From positions 112,118-176,117 of the forward strand of contig WBMW01005920.1 in the NCBI GenBank assembly GCA_013396635.1: a stretch of DNA of 64,000 nucleotides, in the 5' to 3' direction. Numbering within the stretch: the first letter of the stretch is position 1; each line of letters begins with the position of its first letter. Position numbers and translations under genes: made by a program. This DNA is from Penelope pileata (lineage: Eukaryota > Chordata > Aves > Galliformes > Cracidae). Shown piece by piece: positions 11,111-25,342 of the stretch. Below the pieces are notes generated by a model. The model did no database searches. It saw nothing but the letters and a program-made list of their open reading frames with translations, and was not told the origin of the DNA.

Positions 11111-14100
11111 GAGAGGAAGAGAGGCCAAGAAGTTTAAATCTATTAGAAACTGAAAATGCTTGGAATTTTTTAACACTTTTAATTGGGATAAATTTTTTCG
11201 TAATAAAGTTGTAACTTCTGATATTTCTGCTGGTAATACTGTTGCCTTCATAATGCTCAATCACAGTGGCTTGTTTTTTAATGTTAAGCATAATGTTACT
11301 CATTAGTATTTTATGTTTCCAAAACTCAAATTGTCTATACATAATACATTAAAGTGTTTTTCTGTGGGCTCCTGTTAACATTTTCCCCAGAATGCTATCT
11401 CCTTAGCACAGCAACTGTGATATACCCCTTTGTAAGCTCCTTAAAACTTAAAAATATTAAGCTTACTAAACAATGTATTAACTTAAATATTTAGTCAATG
11501 GCAAAGAAACCTTGAGGGACTTCCTAGATCAATAGATACTGTGAATTAATAGGAAAATATGTACTGAAGGAAACTGAAAAGCATTCTTATGCATGCCAGA
11601 GTAATGATGATGGTCAATACTGAAAGAAGTCTCTCTCTTATTTTCTTTTTTCATTTATATAGCTGCATGTAGTAGATAAAGAACAGATGAATAGCACCTC
11701 AGACAGGTGTCTATTTGTATACGTGTATGATCTGAAATACAATAAATATGCCTATATAGAATAAGAGCTACAAGATTTCCAAGCAAGTAAGGACTTTTTG
11801 CCACGGTCCTGGAAAACTTTGAACCCCAATCTTTTTCTGAACCTTTACTGATCGCATCATGCAGCTGAGATCAACAAATTATTTGCTAAGCCAGACAGTC
11901 TATGTGTGACAAGTGCCACTGCCATTTTCCAATTAAGAGCTCTTTTTTCTTTTTCCATTAAGAGCACAGAACTTTGCTTCCATTGGATTCTCTCAGTCAT
12001 CTAATGTGTTCTCGTAATCCAGCCATTTCTTTACAAAACTGGCTTTCAAATATATTAGAGGTTTAATTACTTTGATGTTTGCTCCTCTAGATCTCTCATG
12101 GGCAGTTGCTAAGGCTTTTTGTGGGTGTGATGCTTATTTATGGAGGAGTTGTTTGACACTGCTGTATCACTGTCCTTATTTACCACGTAGGAAAGATTCA
12201 TCTTTACTGTCATGAATGTGATCAGAGCTGGGAAGCTGTTGGAAACCTTCTTTGCTTTTGTGAGGTGCAGACAAAGGAAAGTTGATTAACTTGGGCAAAG
12301 TTTGGCTACATTTATGCGAGGAGGTTAAATAGTGCCAGGGAAGGCCCTGGGGCGCAGGTACCTGATTGTCTGTACTGTTATGGCTGCAAGGGCCTGTGAA
12401 CAGCACGCTTGTGACCCAGAGAAAATAACAGCTCTCATCCAGCTCCTGGACATGACTCAGGAGCTAGCAGCTCCCAAAGGGCAGTTTAGCCTCTTTTGGA
12501 GGCTAGGATTGTTTAACAGTACGGGCAGGGCTAGTGTGAGCCTGTAGGTCTCAGTGCCAGAGTGCAGACCAGGGCAAATTCAATTATCTAATGTGAGGAA
12601 GCCTTACCACACTATACATTACATGTGTCAGGAAAATCTAGAAAAGGAGTAAGTGGCCTGTTGGTTCACCAGTGAAAAAGTGAGTTGAGTCAGTTGGTGG
12701 TGGAGGTAGGGACAGCTCCCTTCACAAAGGGACCTGTATCAGAGCAGACGTCATTTCTTGAATCTTCCTCTTTTTATGTCCCAACATTTGTTCTAGAGAT
12801 GAATCATCATCCTTACTGAGCTTTATACAAGCTATAAACGTCTTCATTTTACAGCTCCTGCAGTAAGAAAATATTAAATAAATAGGCTTGTGGGAAAAAT
12901 ATCACAACAGATTAATGCCATTTTTCTATTTATTTCCTATGGCTAGCCATCTCTAGAAAGTAAAATAAAGCAAACAGAGGGTCTGTGATTCCCTGTGTGA
13001 TGTTTTACATGCTTATTTGTTTTTAAGGGCACTTTCATCTTTTCTAAATGATGTTTATAACTGCTAGAAGTTTGCACTGTTTTTTTTTTTTTTGTCTCTA
13101 AAAAGTGCTTGAGGGATGGGTAAATTAACCTGAAATCTCACCTTAAACTTGGACAAACTATTAATGGAGCCTTAAAAACTTCAGTTTAATTTCTCTTCTG
13201 TTGGAATAGGTTAGGAGAAAGGAACTTTTATACGGTTCTCCCTGCTAAGTGCTCTATCATGACTGATAACCATTGCTGCATATTGATGAAAAGCCTCATG
13301 GTAAATGAAGCTCTTCAAGCAAAGATCTGAAGCAAAGTGGCCAGCTCTCTACATACAAGAGAAAAATAATTTCTAAAATATGAAGGGACAGGATAGTCTA
13401 GTAGTTCCAGGAACAGGATATTCTAACTGTTCCAATGTAATTATTACCTGCTATGTGTTGTCTAGAGCCTGCAATATTGCCTCCAAACACAAATGTGTAT
13501 GTGCACACATGCAAGCATACATAGAGTTGTCAGGTTTAAGAAAAGAACAGAGCAAAATGAAATTATATTCTAACACATTTGAAAATAATGTCTTGATTTT
13601 GGGAGCGCCCATCTGTGAATTTCAAAATAGAGATTTTAATTCATGGGAGAGGATGTCAGCATTCTGTGGAGCTCTGGACCTCTGGAGATATCTCAGTCTG
13701 GACAAAATATTAAAGCTCTCAAATTCTTTTCAGACCTTGAGTCGCCTTGTAATTTTTCCAGCCTATAAAGCCTGTTGGTTTTATACTTTTATATGTACCG
13801 TATCATAAAAGAGCTCAGCTGCAACTGCAATTCATTTCTGAGGGTTACTGGTGAAAGGGGTGGGTCTGCATCCAGACTAACCTGGTTTTCTACTGATGCA
13901 ATCTGATCAAAACCAGCGAGACCAATGCCACCAGTGGTAGAGATTGCTCCTCATTTGCAGCTTTGAAGCAATTACAACCCTTCCTTCTTCCTGGCAGTGA
14001 ACTTTCAAATCTCTTTTAGCAACACTCAGGAAAGCATATCTGAAATTCCTGCCTGCTTTATGTTGAAGCTGCTAGGGGAGCTTTATCTATGAGAAAGTGA

Positions 14101-17100
14101 ATGAGATTTCCGATAACCTCTGTGACAGACCCTTCAACTACATGTAGGTTCACAGTGTTAGGAGGCTGTGAAGTCTAAATTAGTGTGGACTAAATATAAA
14201 TGTGCTGCTCAGTGCTCTAAGCAGTGGATGTGAAGGGGCTAAACTCCTGCCAGAAACATGAGCTGAAGTCTGTGGTCTGCACTGATTTTTTGTGGAGGCC
14301 GGAGCAAGTCACCGAGACATCCAGCTTGAATGCTCACTGGATGGGGCTCTTGGCCTTCACTTCCCAGTTGTAATGCAGAGTAATAATACTTAATTACTGA
14401 GTAGGAACAGTTTAAATATGTCTAAGTCAGTCTGAGAGCTGTGAATACTTGAGCCACTGAAACAGTAATGCAGGGCTCCAGCAGTCACTGCAGCATGCAG
14501 AGATCAGCTTTAGTGACATGACCACCTTTGCTCCAACCTACACCTCTTTCTGTGAGCTGATTAAAAGATATAAAAATGTATTGATTTAGACATCTGGAGT
14601 TCAACAGGATACAAATACTAAAGTAATGAGGAAAATTAATAATTATAAAACTAAGAACTTTGAAGGTGAATCAATGGAGATCTTGGATGAAAGGTATGTT
14701 TTACTCTTACCAGAATATAATATACGGATGAAGGCTTTGTATCAGCAAAGAGTAAAGCATCACTTCTTTATTTCTTTAGCCTTATGAAGAGCATTGAGGA
14801 GCAGGGAATTTGACTTAAAAAGGGATGCTGCAGTTAGGTCAGTTTGGTCCATAGTGCCTGCTGACGGAGCTGAGGGCGTTCCTTCAGACCTGAGCCAGCA
14901 GATCCTTTCATGCTCAGATGAAACCCACACCTGTTCACCTCGTATACGAGGACTCATGCACTCATGTCTGTGAGTCACATGCCCACAGGCCAATGTCTTC
15001 TAAGTGCCGTTGGATTCAGTGGGATCTGAGCGTTTGTGGCTGAGTCCTTCTTAAACAGGGATGTTACTCAGAGCAGGGCCCGAAGGCTGATTTCCCCAAA
15101 GATGGCAAGGATATGTAGCATTCATTGGCATATGATAAAACTCTGAGTTTGTGCATCTCTCCTACAACTGTGTCGCTTGAAATCTAATGTGTCTCATTGC
15201 ATTTGCTTATTTCCAAAGAATTTCTGCTAAGTCCTCAGTCATTGCAGCCTATTTTGGGAGTATTTTCCTGCATTAACTAGATTCCATTTGATTAAATTCA
15301 GTATCTAAAGGTATGTAAGAATTTCAGTGCTGCTGTTTAAAATATCTAGGGAAGCAATTTTTGCATGGTGTTGATTAAAAGATGGCTTAAACTAGGAAGC
15401 ATAATACTCCTTTTATATTATTTTTTAATTTGCAAGCTAGGGAGAAACCGAACAAACATCTCGAGGTATTCATAATGGAAAATGACGTAAGGAACAATTT
15501 GTTCAGAACTGAAAAGCAAATCAAACTTCATATATTCATCCAAAGAAGCACAAAATCACTTTCCTTGACATTAGATTTGGCAATACAAGTACCGAAGTAG
15601 AAGTAATGGCCCTTTCCCAAATCTCTTAGAAGAAGGATACAATTTTTTTTTTTTTTCTGTAATTTTAACCCAGGCGCTCACATCAAGCCAGTTTGTCTTT
15701 TAGGGAAGGCCAGGATCCAAAGCTCAACCTGGGTATTTCTGAGTTTTGGTGAGGGTGAACACTCCATTTAGCTGACATAGCCGAGCAGTCTGCCAGGCTG
15801 TGCTTCGTCCCTTGCTGTCCATGCCACCATGAAAGCATATAGCTCTGGTTTGGCTTTGTGTGCAGGTAGCAGGAGAAGCAACACAGAAGCCTTCAAGGCC
15901 TCTTGCAGGTGGCTGGAGCTCTCAGCATACTCATAGAACACAGCACGGCCCTTCTGCCACATACACTGGAGATGCTGGGAACCACAGCCAGCCTGTGGGA
16001 TCCAGTCCCAGCCCCACAGCAGCCTCACCAGCGCTGTGGAGATGGGATGCAGGCGTGAGGAGGGGTTGGGCTGGAGTGCAGACAGGGATGCACCCACCCG
16101 AGGCTGCCTTGCTTGAGGGAAAGGAAGCACAGGCAAGCACTTGGCTGGGTTTTATTTACCAGTATGCATGTAGTCACAGAGACCCTGGGGCATCTCAGAC
16201 AACCGTTATTTCTTGTTGCTCCTCTGGCAAGCAGTAAGCATGTTTCAGGTTTCCTTTGTCTTTGCAGCTGGTTTAATCACAGCAGCTCCTAAACCTGCTG
16301 TTCTTCTATGGCCTTCCAGGTGAATCTGGGATCACAGAAATCACTGCAAGACAAAACAAACCTCATTTTGTGCCTCGGGCAGCAAACCTGCCAGAGCGGC
16401 TTGTCGCCGAGTTATTACGGCCTCTTTTATGGGCTGGGAGCACGGAAAGGGCAGCCTGAGCACCAGGGGGAAGCGTGCTGCCAACTCCCTCCTCTGGCTG
16501 CCTGGGGAGACAGGCAAACACTGAAACGCATCGACTGCAAAAAGGTTGGAGAAGATGAGAAGGTGGCAAAATGCTCCTCCCCCCAGGCAAAATGTGAGGA
16601 GACTGCTGCTGCCGCCTGCTAAAGGTAGAGCTGTGGGGTGCTCAGAGATTGCTCCTAAAGGTAAACAGTGCATGAGGAGGAGCACTTTGTCCATCCACAG
16701 ACTGTCTGGAGGACAGGGTGTGTCATCTGGCTGACACAAACAATAAGACACTAAGCTCCGCCTTCACACTATCATCTATATACTATTACCAAAATAATGT
16801 GTAAGCAATATTATAGTAAGATAAGTAGTTAAAGTTTGGGGAAAAAAAAAAACCCAGAGGAACGGTCAGTGCTGTGCAATGCAAGAAGTTCCTTCTGTTA
16901 GTGGAATTCTACCTGTGCTGAGAGACTCTCATTTAGGAGAAATACACAGTGCTAGGAAGAGGATCAAGGGGCTGAAGCTCCGCAGGTTCAAAAGGGGAAA
17001 TGATGTGTGCTCAGTTCTACCTTTTTCACATTTTATCCCCATCTTCCTCACTCGAGTCTTTGTTGGTATGAAACAAACCAGTGGCCAGTCTTTTTTCAGT

Positions 17101-20100
17101 TGAGTGTTGGGTGATATGGATCCACACGCCTACAGCTCACCACAAAGCTTTGCCTATTTGCCCACTGCAGGTTTTTTTTTTTTTTTTCAGTTGCTGTCAG
17201 TGAATTTCAATGAACATTACTCATTTCTCATGACAGAAATGATTTATTGCCCAGTTATTCTTGTGTAAATTCAAAGATACAAGAGATAGATCACGACTCA
17301 GGGAGGACCAGAACTCTTCCTGCAGGAGCCTCTTTTGCTTCATACAAAAGGATCTGAGGAGGTAAGAAACTGGCTGCTAGGCCTCATCTCATGATGAAAG
17401 GTTGGCATACACCTCCTCACTTTGCCTAGCACGGCTCTTTTACTCAGAGACTTGCGCTGCCAGAATTTGGCTAACATAAATCAGGGAGCATTGATTTAGA
17501 ATGGTGGAGGATTTTGCTCTGCGCCTTCCTGCTTACAAAGTACTCAGTAGTTGAGGGATCATTTTTTGCAGGGCTCCTTTCTTTGATTTAAAAGTGTGGG
17601 CACAGAAAAATGACAGGAGAACTTTCGAATTTTAAAACCCATTCTTTATTTTTAGTGAAACTGCAAAAAGTGTAAGTGTAGACTGGCTGTAATCTTTCCT
17701 GGTAGGGACACTAACTCCTCCTCCCGCATTGAACAAAGCAACACTCAAGCTGCATAACCTGTCTGTTGCAAAGATTAGGGCAGCTGTAACGGCTGATATC
17801 CTTCATCATTTCCAGTCCAGGAGATCAGCCTTAAGATGAATCAAAGCACTCAGCAAAGAACAAATGGCATATTTGCTGCTTTCCAAACCTGGCTGAAGTG
17901 TTCTGTGGTCTCGTCGTGAAAAGTTTATCCCTACCACCTAAGGAGGAAAAATTGTCCTGCGGAAAACTTAATACTTACAAAGCAGGACTTTCTGCCTCAG
18001 AATCTGAGGATACAAATGAATCAGCTGGATTGAACCCTCCTCACAGCTAAAAGATAGATTTGTTGCCTTATGTTAGATTCACAATTGCTGTTCAATGTTA
18101 ATTTCTACTGACTGTTGTTCGTTCAGCAAGTAAGAGTGGAACAGCCTGAGATTACATAGCCCTGAATCTGCACAGGAAAAGCAGAAAGTGGTTTGGAGAG
18201 GGCTCCAGGCAGCATCTCTTTGTGTGAAACTCGAGCAAACAGCTTCAGGAATTGCCACTGCTGTCTGGAGGCTTTGTCTTCTCCTTGTCATATGGAACAA
18301 AGGACCATAGATGTTATGACAAGGCTATGAGTCTGATGTTTAAAAAGCCCCAAAATAACATGATGGTCAAATTATTCCATGGATTTGGGACAACAGGATG
18401 GCCACATCAGTGTTTTTGCCTTATGATGCTTCCAATGAAAGAGAGTGATAGCATTAAAACGTTCAGAGGTACTGAGGGTAGTCTGCAAACTGTGCACATA
18501 TCAAAAGGCCCAATGACGTTAAATAAAGAGAAATGTGAAAAGAATAATGCATAACCTCACTTTAAGAGATTTAATGTGTACAAATTTGGCTCGACTTGAA
18601 GAACCGAAAATTTTTTTGAATTGAATGGGAATGAACCTTATTTACTTTTCAGAAAAGGAAGCAGATAAAACACAGTATTTCAAAACTAGCAGCTGTTCAA
18701 ATATAAATTTCCTGTTCATTGAGATTTCAGTTGTATCAAAGTAAAGGTCTGAGAGAGGCTGAGCAAGTCAATCATTATATACCTTGTTACTGTGACAGCC
18801 TCCCGTGTATTGTTTGACTGGAAATAGAACACAAATACCCCAGACCCCTGCTGTGTCTGCTTCATGGTGCATAAATCTATTGTGTGTCACGTCACTGAGA
18901 GTTTTGATGGCAGGCTACCAAATGGCAGAGGAAAATACACAATCAAGCCTTCATTTCCATAAATGAAATAAAAATACACACAGGAAATATAGAACAGAAG
19001 TGTTTTCATTAGTGCTATTTCAAGGGCCTATCACTCAAACTGGAGACTTTTGCAAGCCTTACTGAATATTTGATTACATATGCAAATGAGTGGGTTTTCC
19101 AAGTATATGTTTTTTCCTTTTCCAATTTCAATGCTGTTCAAGAGAATTCTTACGATAATAAACCTGGCCCAAAGTATTTTCAGTGGTATTATGTCCTGTA
19201 CCTGGTTGGACTGACAAGGGAAGGGCTCTTGCTCTCTGCCAGCACTGCCACCAGCTGCTGTGCTCCAAGAGTTTCCCTTCACAGAAGTCTAATTGGAGAT
19301 GTACTTATATTCGATATATTTAAACACCAAAACATCTGCCTCCAACATCAGCAACAGAACCAGAATGCATGCCAAAATGAAGTTTGGGTTAGCTGCTTTC
19401 TTCAAGTCCTGTGTTTCCTTTTACTTAATTATCTGCATTGAGGAAACACTAAGAAATCATTGACTTAATTTTGTTGGGCATTGAACAGAACAAAAAAAAA
19501 AAGGAAGGATCTTAATTCTAAACCGTCTGATCTGAGCTGGTATGTCCACTGTGCTAGGCAAGCAGGCAATTTTGGGAAAAAGTGTAAACAAAGGCATGCC
19601 CTAAATCTAAAGGTTTCTTCTTCCTCACATTTGTTGGTTCTGGAAATAAGAAATAAAATAGATGTCTTTGAGAACTAGATTTTGGAACTAGACTTTAAGA
19701 AAAAAGAAATCCAGTATTGTGTAGTAGAAAGAATTGGCTAGTATTTTTTGAGTTAAGCTGGATTTTGTCAGTGTTATCACTCTCTATTTCCACTGTTACA
19801 TTTCTTCCAAAACTTCAAACATCTGTTTGCTTTGTTTCATTGAGCCCAGGGGGTCCCATGATTGAAATCATGTCTAGCTTAGGAAAGCTGGTCCCTAAAG
19901 AGGTTTCTTTGCAACGCTACACAGAATAAAAGGAAAAAGGAACTACTAAAGCAAAGAGATGGTGTGTGGGATCCACTCTGCTGAACCTGAACACTGAGCT
20001 TGTGTTGAAATGCTGGGTGCACTCTAGGCAGTTCTAGAGGAATGCCAAGTTTCCTGTCTTGTCTGTGGCAAGAATTCATGTGAAGGTCTCCAAGGGAAAC

Positions 20101-23100
20101 TCCTATCTCTGCAATGTAGATGTTGCCCTTGTTCACAAAGTTTTGTCTCATTACGTTACAGGCAAGAAAATTAACCATATGAAAAAAGAAAGTTATAAAA
20201 GCAAGTGGAGGAAGAACAAACACAGAGGAATATCTGAGTGTTCAGCCTTTGTGCTAGATGATGGGTGACTTGTTGCTCCTTCAGCTCAGGCTCACAGGAA
20301 CTCACAGGAAGGACTTTTACTCTGGTCAGCCGCTCTGAGCTGTCTGGTGCTTATAATGGAAATTCCCCTTCTAACAGTATTTCCAGCATCTCCCGTCTCC
20401 AGACTAGCTGAGTTCTGGATTTCTAGAAAGTCAAATTCTTAGAAACAATCACAACATAAATAAGCAGTCAAATGGAAAAGAACCTCTTCAATTTCTTTCA
20501 AGGGGTACAAATTAATTTTCTTTACTTTAATCAACCTTAATTACATCTGTTGCTCTTTTTTACAACCAGCAGAATGTAAAATAAGCAAATGAATTCAGTG
20601 AGCTCTAAATGGGTTAGAATTGCTGAATCTAAACCTTGCCCCAAAACTTCCTGCTGTGGCTGTATTTTTGCTTCTTATATGGATAAGTGAGCCTCAGATA
20701 TGAACCCATAAACGATTTAGAGCAACAATATGTAACTCCAGATCTGCTCCATCTCAGGAGAGTGGCATAGTCATCCATCTCAAGGAAGCGAACAGCAGAT
20801 GGTACACTGCAGATTTATGTGTTTGCACCACTTATTAGTTTATAGAATTAAGTAGATTTAAAACATTTAAAAAAATATTTTCCCTAGATGTGATAATGAA
20901 GTGGTTCTTGTAACATCTTCTGTTACACACAGACTTCTCTTTAAAGGGTTGTAATGCATAAGTTCTCATCTGAGATGTCTATTTGGTTTTCAATATTTGA
21001 TGGCAATGACTCTTCATTCATACGTAGAGGTCTAATTCTGCCTATCATGATTGATTCTGTCTGCATGTAGTATTATTACTTCCTGTAAAATGGAGAAGGA
21101 ATTGCAAAATTATAAATTAGTACTATATGTGCTTAATTACTTAGTATCAGAAGCCATGCAGAAGATCATTTAGTAAAATATTTGACTGTGCTGTTTGCTC
21201 TCTACTTTGCAGAAAGAGTCAGATCATAAGAGATACTTTAGGAACACTGATGTTGCTGCCATAAGGCCCCAAAAGAGGGAGTTTGAGTTTCCAGCTATTT
21301 GTTCTTGCCTCTAATTTTTTTTTTCTTTTTTTTTTTCTGTGCACATTTTTCCCCATACACAATTTGAAAGCAAAAGAAAAGGGAAAAAAGCCTATTTCTA
21401 TTTGACTATACTGATGCATTTGATCTCATTTTACTGAAGAAGAGACACTTCAATTTCATCCAGTGTGGATGTGTGTGTTCCTAAGATAGAAAAAAAATGA
21501 TCTGTGAAAAGATCAGATTGACAGCTCTGTGAACCAAAGGCTTGTACTCGTTCAGTCAGCTGAACGTGCGTTATAACTCTCCCTCTACTCCTTTAAGATG
21601 CTCCATTTCTTTATTAGAGAAATCCCTACAGGTTTGTGCCAGGCTGGCACCTCTCTTGAGGAGCAGTCCAACAGGGACGCCATTATCTTGTGGCTGAGAG
21701 GATGTGGAAATCTATCTGAAAGGAAATAATCTGAGGGAATTTGACCAAGAAGAACATGGATTCAGTGTCACTGCATGTTCTGAGCTCCTCTGGACAAGCA
21801 GAGGCTTATACTTCAGTATGGATCCCAATCCGCCATCACTGAATACTTTCAAAATCCTCCTCCCTTACCCCTCACCAGGCCATGCCACATAAAGGTGCTT
21901 ATCTTCACTCATGGAATGCCAAATTCTTGATTGTTGCAAATTAAGACATCTGACTTTAACTCAACAGACATATTTTAAAAGATTATCAGTCCTCCAGAAT
22001 TTTCTCTTGTGCAAACGTGTTGACATAGTAAAGCACCACTGAAAAGAGTCTGACATTAGTATTTATGATTTCCTAAGGTTATCTTTAAAGTGAAAGAAAA
22101 CAACAAGGTTGAAACATTAAAGCACTCCTGCCATATTTTAGTTGCTATAAATAAGAAATCATACTCTAAACTTAGTTTCAGTTAGGTAAGTAATGGCAGG
22201 AAGCTATCAACACTTCTGTTCTTGAAGTAATCAGTGATAATTTACAGCTAGGGAGAGCAATCAATATCCAGGAACTGGCTTCATTTTGGGTAAATTGAAG
22301 TCTTTGGCCTGGCAAGGACTAATGACTTGGTCTAAAATAGACTAGAAGAGGTAGTCCAAATTACTGCATTTGTTTACCTAGAAGCAGTAAATATAGGAAT
22401 ATACTAGTTCACTGGGAAAGACTTCACTCTTTTCCAACCTAAATGACCTATCTGAACAACTAATGGAATATTTGTAGCATACAAATCATACATGTAGCAT
22501 ACAAACAATCATGATAAAACAGTGTTTTGGGCATCTTGCATTGCATAAACACCAGGTGTGAGGAGCCCTCACATATTGGGTACCTTCCCTGAAAAGACCC
22601 TGCTGTCAGGTCACTTACAACTTTGTCCATTCTCAGTTATGTGAGCTTGTATTGTGTCTGCTGGACATATGCCTCAGGGTGAATGTTTAAAGAAAATGTC
22701 AAGTAATATTGGATTTGAAAATGCAAGTTCTTTCCATTAGAAAGTTGTTTCCATTAGAAAAGCTTGGGAACATAAAAATAAACTTTCAAATTTGGTTATT
22801 TCTGTACCTCTCTCAACATGTGTTCACAGTAATCCTCACGGGGAATATTACAAGGAGGCATTTCTGGATGACTTCTTGGAAATCTGCTAAACATATGTGG
22901 ACAGAAAGTTCCTTCTCAGATCATTTCAAGATTTGTGAACAGAACTTCCTAAATTCTCAAAGATAAGTTTGTTGCACAAAATAAACATCCATCTCTTGGC
23001 TTCTCAGGCACAAGGCAGTAGGATGTGGCTGGTGGCTCCATCACTCAGTGGTGAGCCAGGGGACATTGGCCTCGCAGATCTACAGTCATCCAGAAATGGA

Positions 23101-24495
23101 GACTCATTCCCCACAGATGTCTTGCACTGATTTGGGTGCAAAATGATGAATCCAGAAAAAAATTGCTGGCAAGGTTTTCCTGTCTGTGGAGATAGGGTTT
23201 GTCAGTTCACATTTGCAAGCTGGAAAAGAGGCTTAGCATTAAGAAAGCTCATAATTGTGAAGAGTCACAAACTCACCCCATCTTAAGCTTTTTATCACTT
23301 CTCCGATTATTTTCTTTTTTTTCTTTTTTTCTTTTCCTACTTGGCACATGATTCGTAATGGTGTTGGATTAGAAAATGTATCTCAAACTGACAGAGTAGT
23401 TCCTTGAAAATCCATGCTAGTTACCTAGTGTTTTCTGGGCTTCCAATGCAGGCTTAAATTCTCCTAATTTTAGCTCAGATTCAGTGTTCCATGGCTCCAG
23501 AGACCTTTTATTTATTTCTTTGTAAATAACTGAATAAAATCACAGCCTCACAGAAAAAAATATCGCATGGATCTTGTCATGCACTTCATTCCCTCAGGTA
23601 GACTCTTGCTGTGTCAGGGCCTCTGGTTTAATAATAATCCCGCAATCCTATCCTGTAAGTTTTCTGGCTTGATAGGGGCTTTGCTGATTAATGTTGTCAG
23701 AGTGAGATGTGCTGAAAAACACCTTCTGATGCATTACATGAAAGGCTCAATCTAACAGATGTACAAGATCAGTATATTGTCATGTTCTTTTACCAGGAAA
23801 AGCCAAGACTGGGCTAAATCAATGATGTAATTTGTTTAATGTGAAGTTTGATTTTGCTTGAGTCAGACCTCACCAGTCTTTTCTTTCTCTGAGGCATGCT
23901 AATGTTTCTTTTTAAGTTTCTGATTTCCTTTATTTTTTTTCTAGATTTGCTGCTCCTGCTGTGAGTGAGTTTTTGAAAGATATTTATTCATAAAGTAAAT
24001 TCTTTCCTGTCTGGTCCGAATGAAAATATCTTGCAGATTCTCCTGACTTTTTCAGAAGTATTTTGATCTTAGTATTTTATGTATGACAGAAGTTTCACAA
24101 CTATTGAGCAGGTACATTTGCTTTGATGAAATTTCTAAATCTTTTGTTATGAAATATGGAAATACTCTGCTGCCCATGTGGAAAATATAAAGCTACTTAG
24201 ATTTAGTGAAGGAATAAAATCTGCAAAAGATCTGAAGACAACATTACATCCTTGCATAAAATAGAACTTTATCTGGAAATGTTGAATTCAAAGGTCCTTG
24301 TCTTGAATCTGAGTAAAAGAAGCACCAATGATAATTTGCACCAAATCCCTAGTTATTTAGAAATTATGTATATAATTGCAGGTTTTGCACTAACTTTTTT
24401 ATTTTTGGAACTACTGCGTGTTTATCCCTGTGCTGTTTACAACCAATTAGAAAGGGTTCTTCATGCCCTGAAATGTTTTTACATGATGTTTTGGG
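11111..24495. other. Unrecognised single-copy sequence
   Basis: More than 13 kb with no gene or interspersed repeat that I recognise. The longest plus-strand frame (13380-13808, 142 codons) has no recognisable motif and no supporting context. Homopolymer T runs occur at 13080-13093, 15643-15656 and 17172-17187. A GC-richer patch at about 15770-16730 carries overlapping open frames on both strands, which is what raised GC alone produces. Confidence 0.55.
17172..17190 (+). repeat. Poly-T run followed by CAG
   Basis: Sixteen T residues immediately followed by CAG. This resembles a polypyrimidine tract plus 3' splice acceptor, but no open frame or donor site supports an exon here. Confidence 0.6.
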
Positions 24496-25342
24496 TGTAG
24501 GAGTCGGTAGTGAGGGGCCTACAGGTGTGGTCTCTGTGAGAAGACCATCGGAGCTGCTCCATGCTGGGCACAGCAGCTTCCAGGAGGCTCTAGAAAAGCT
24601 ACCGCAGGGCACAGCTAGGCCCATTGGCCAAGCTGGCGCTGCCTTTGTGGTGACATGTTCAAGAAAGTGCAGAAATACTGCACAAGCAGAGGAGAGAAAG
24701 AATGAGAAAGAGCAATGCAGCCATGAAGGCCAAAAAATAAGGAGGGAGAAGAGGTGCTCCAGGTACTGGAGCAGAGATTCCACTGCAGCTCATGTAGGAG
24801 ACCACACTGGAGCAGACATTTCCTTGCAGCATGTGCAGATGACCACGCAGGAGTAGATATCCACAGTGCAGCCCCTGCAAGACTCCATGCTAGAGAAGGT
24901 GGATACTTCCTGAAGGAAGGTGCCACCCATGAAAGGCCCCATGCTAAGGCAGGACACCTGAGCTGAGGAGGAGTGTCAGAAAGGAGCTATTGAGGACTGA
25001 TCACAAACCCCATTCCCCACACCTGTACCCCACTGGGAAGGGAGATAGGGGAATCAGGAGTGAGAGAGTGAAGTGGAGCCTGGGAGGAAGGTGGTGGGAA
25101 GGCAGCATTTTATTTTTTTCTATTAGACTCTTGGTATCCAAATCTATATTAATTGGCAATAAATTAATTTTCTCCAAGTTTAGTCCATTTTGCACATGAC
25201 AGTAATGGGTAAACAATCTCTCTATCTTTATCCCAACCTGTGAGCTTTTTCATCCTATTTTCTCCCAGTATTCTGTTGAGGAGGGAGAGTGAGTGAGCAG
25301 CTGGGTGGGCATTTGGCTGCTGGATACGCCTAGCCTATCACA
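24496..25342 (+). mobile_element. Solo LTR of an avian endogenous retrovirus (diverged)
   Basis: About 850 bp that match my memory of a widespread avian LTR family. It starts TGTAGGAGTCGG and includes a CTGTGAGAAG word. A series of imperfect CTGGAGCAGA/CACGCAGGAG modules follows at about 24770-24930, then a CCCCATTCCCC segment and an AATAAA signal in GGCAATAAATTAA near 25158. The end is a TGTTGAGGAGGGAGAGTGAG segment and a final CA at about 25342. The plus orientation is set by the AATAAA signal. No gag, pol or env sequence adjoins it, so it is a solo LTR. Flanking pentamers (TTGGG and TCTGG) match poorly, so the edges are approximate. The family assignment is from recall, not a database search. 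Confidence 0.65.

Noticed and set aside
13380..13808. 142-codon plus-strand open frame
   Set aside because: No recognisable motif, no neighbouring exon or promoter. Within the range expected by chance for 64 kb in six frames.
15768..16751. Possible CpG-island promoter or gene with overlapping frames
   Set aside because: GC is raised, but CpG dinucleotides are not dense, the frames overlap on both strands and nothing matches a known protein.
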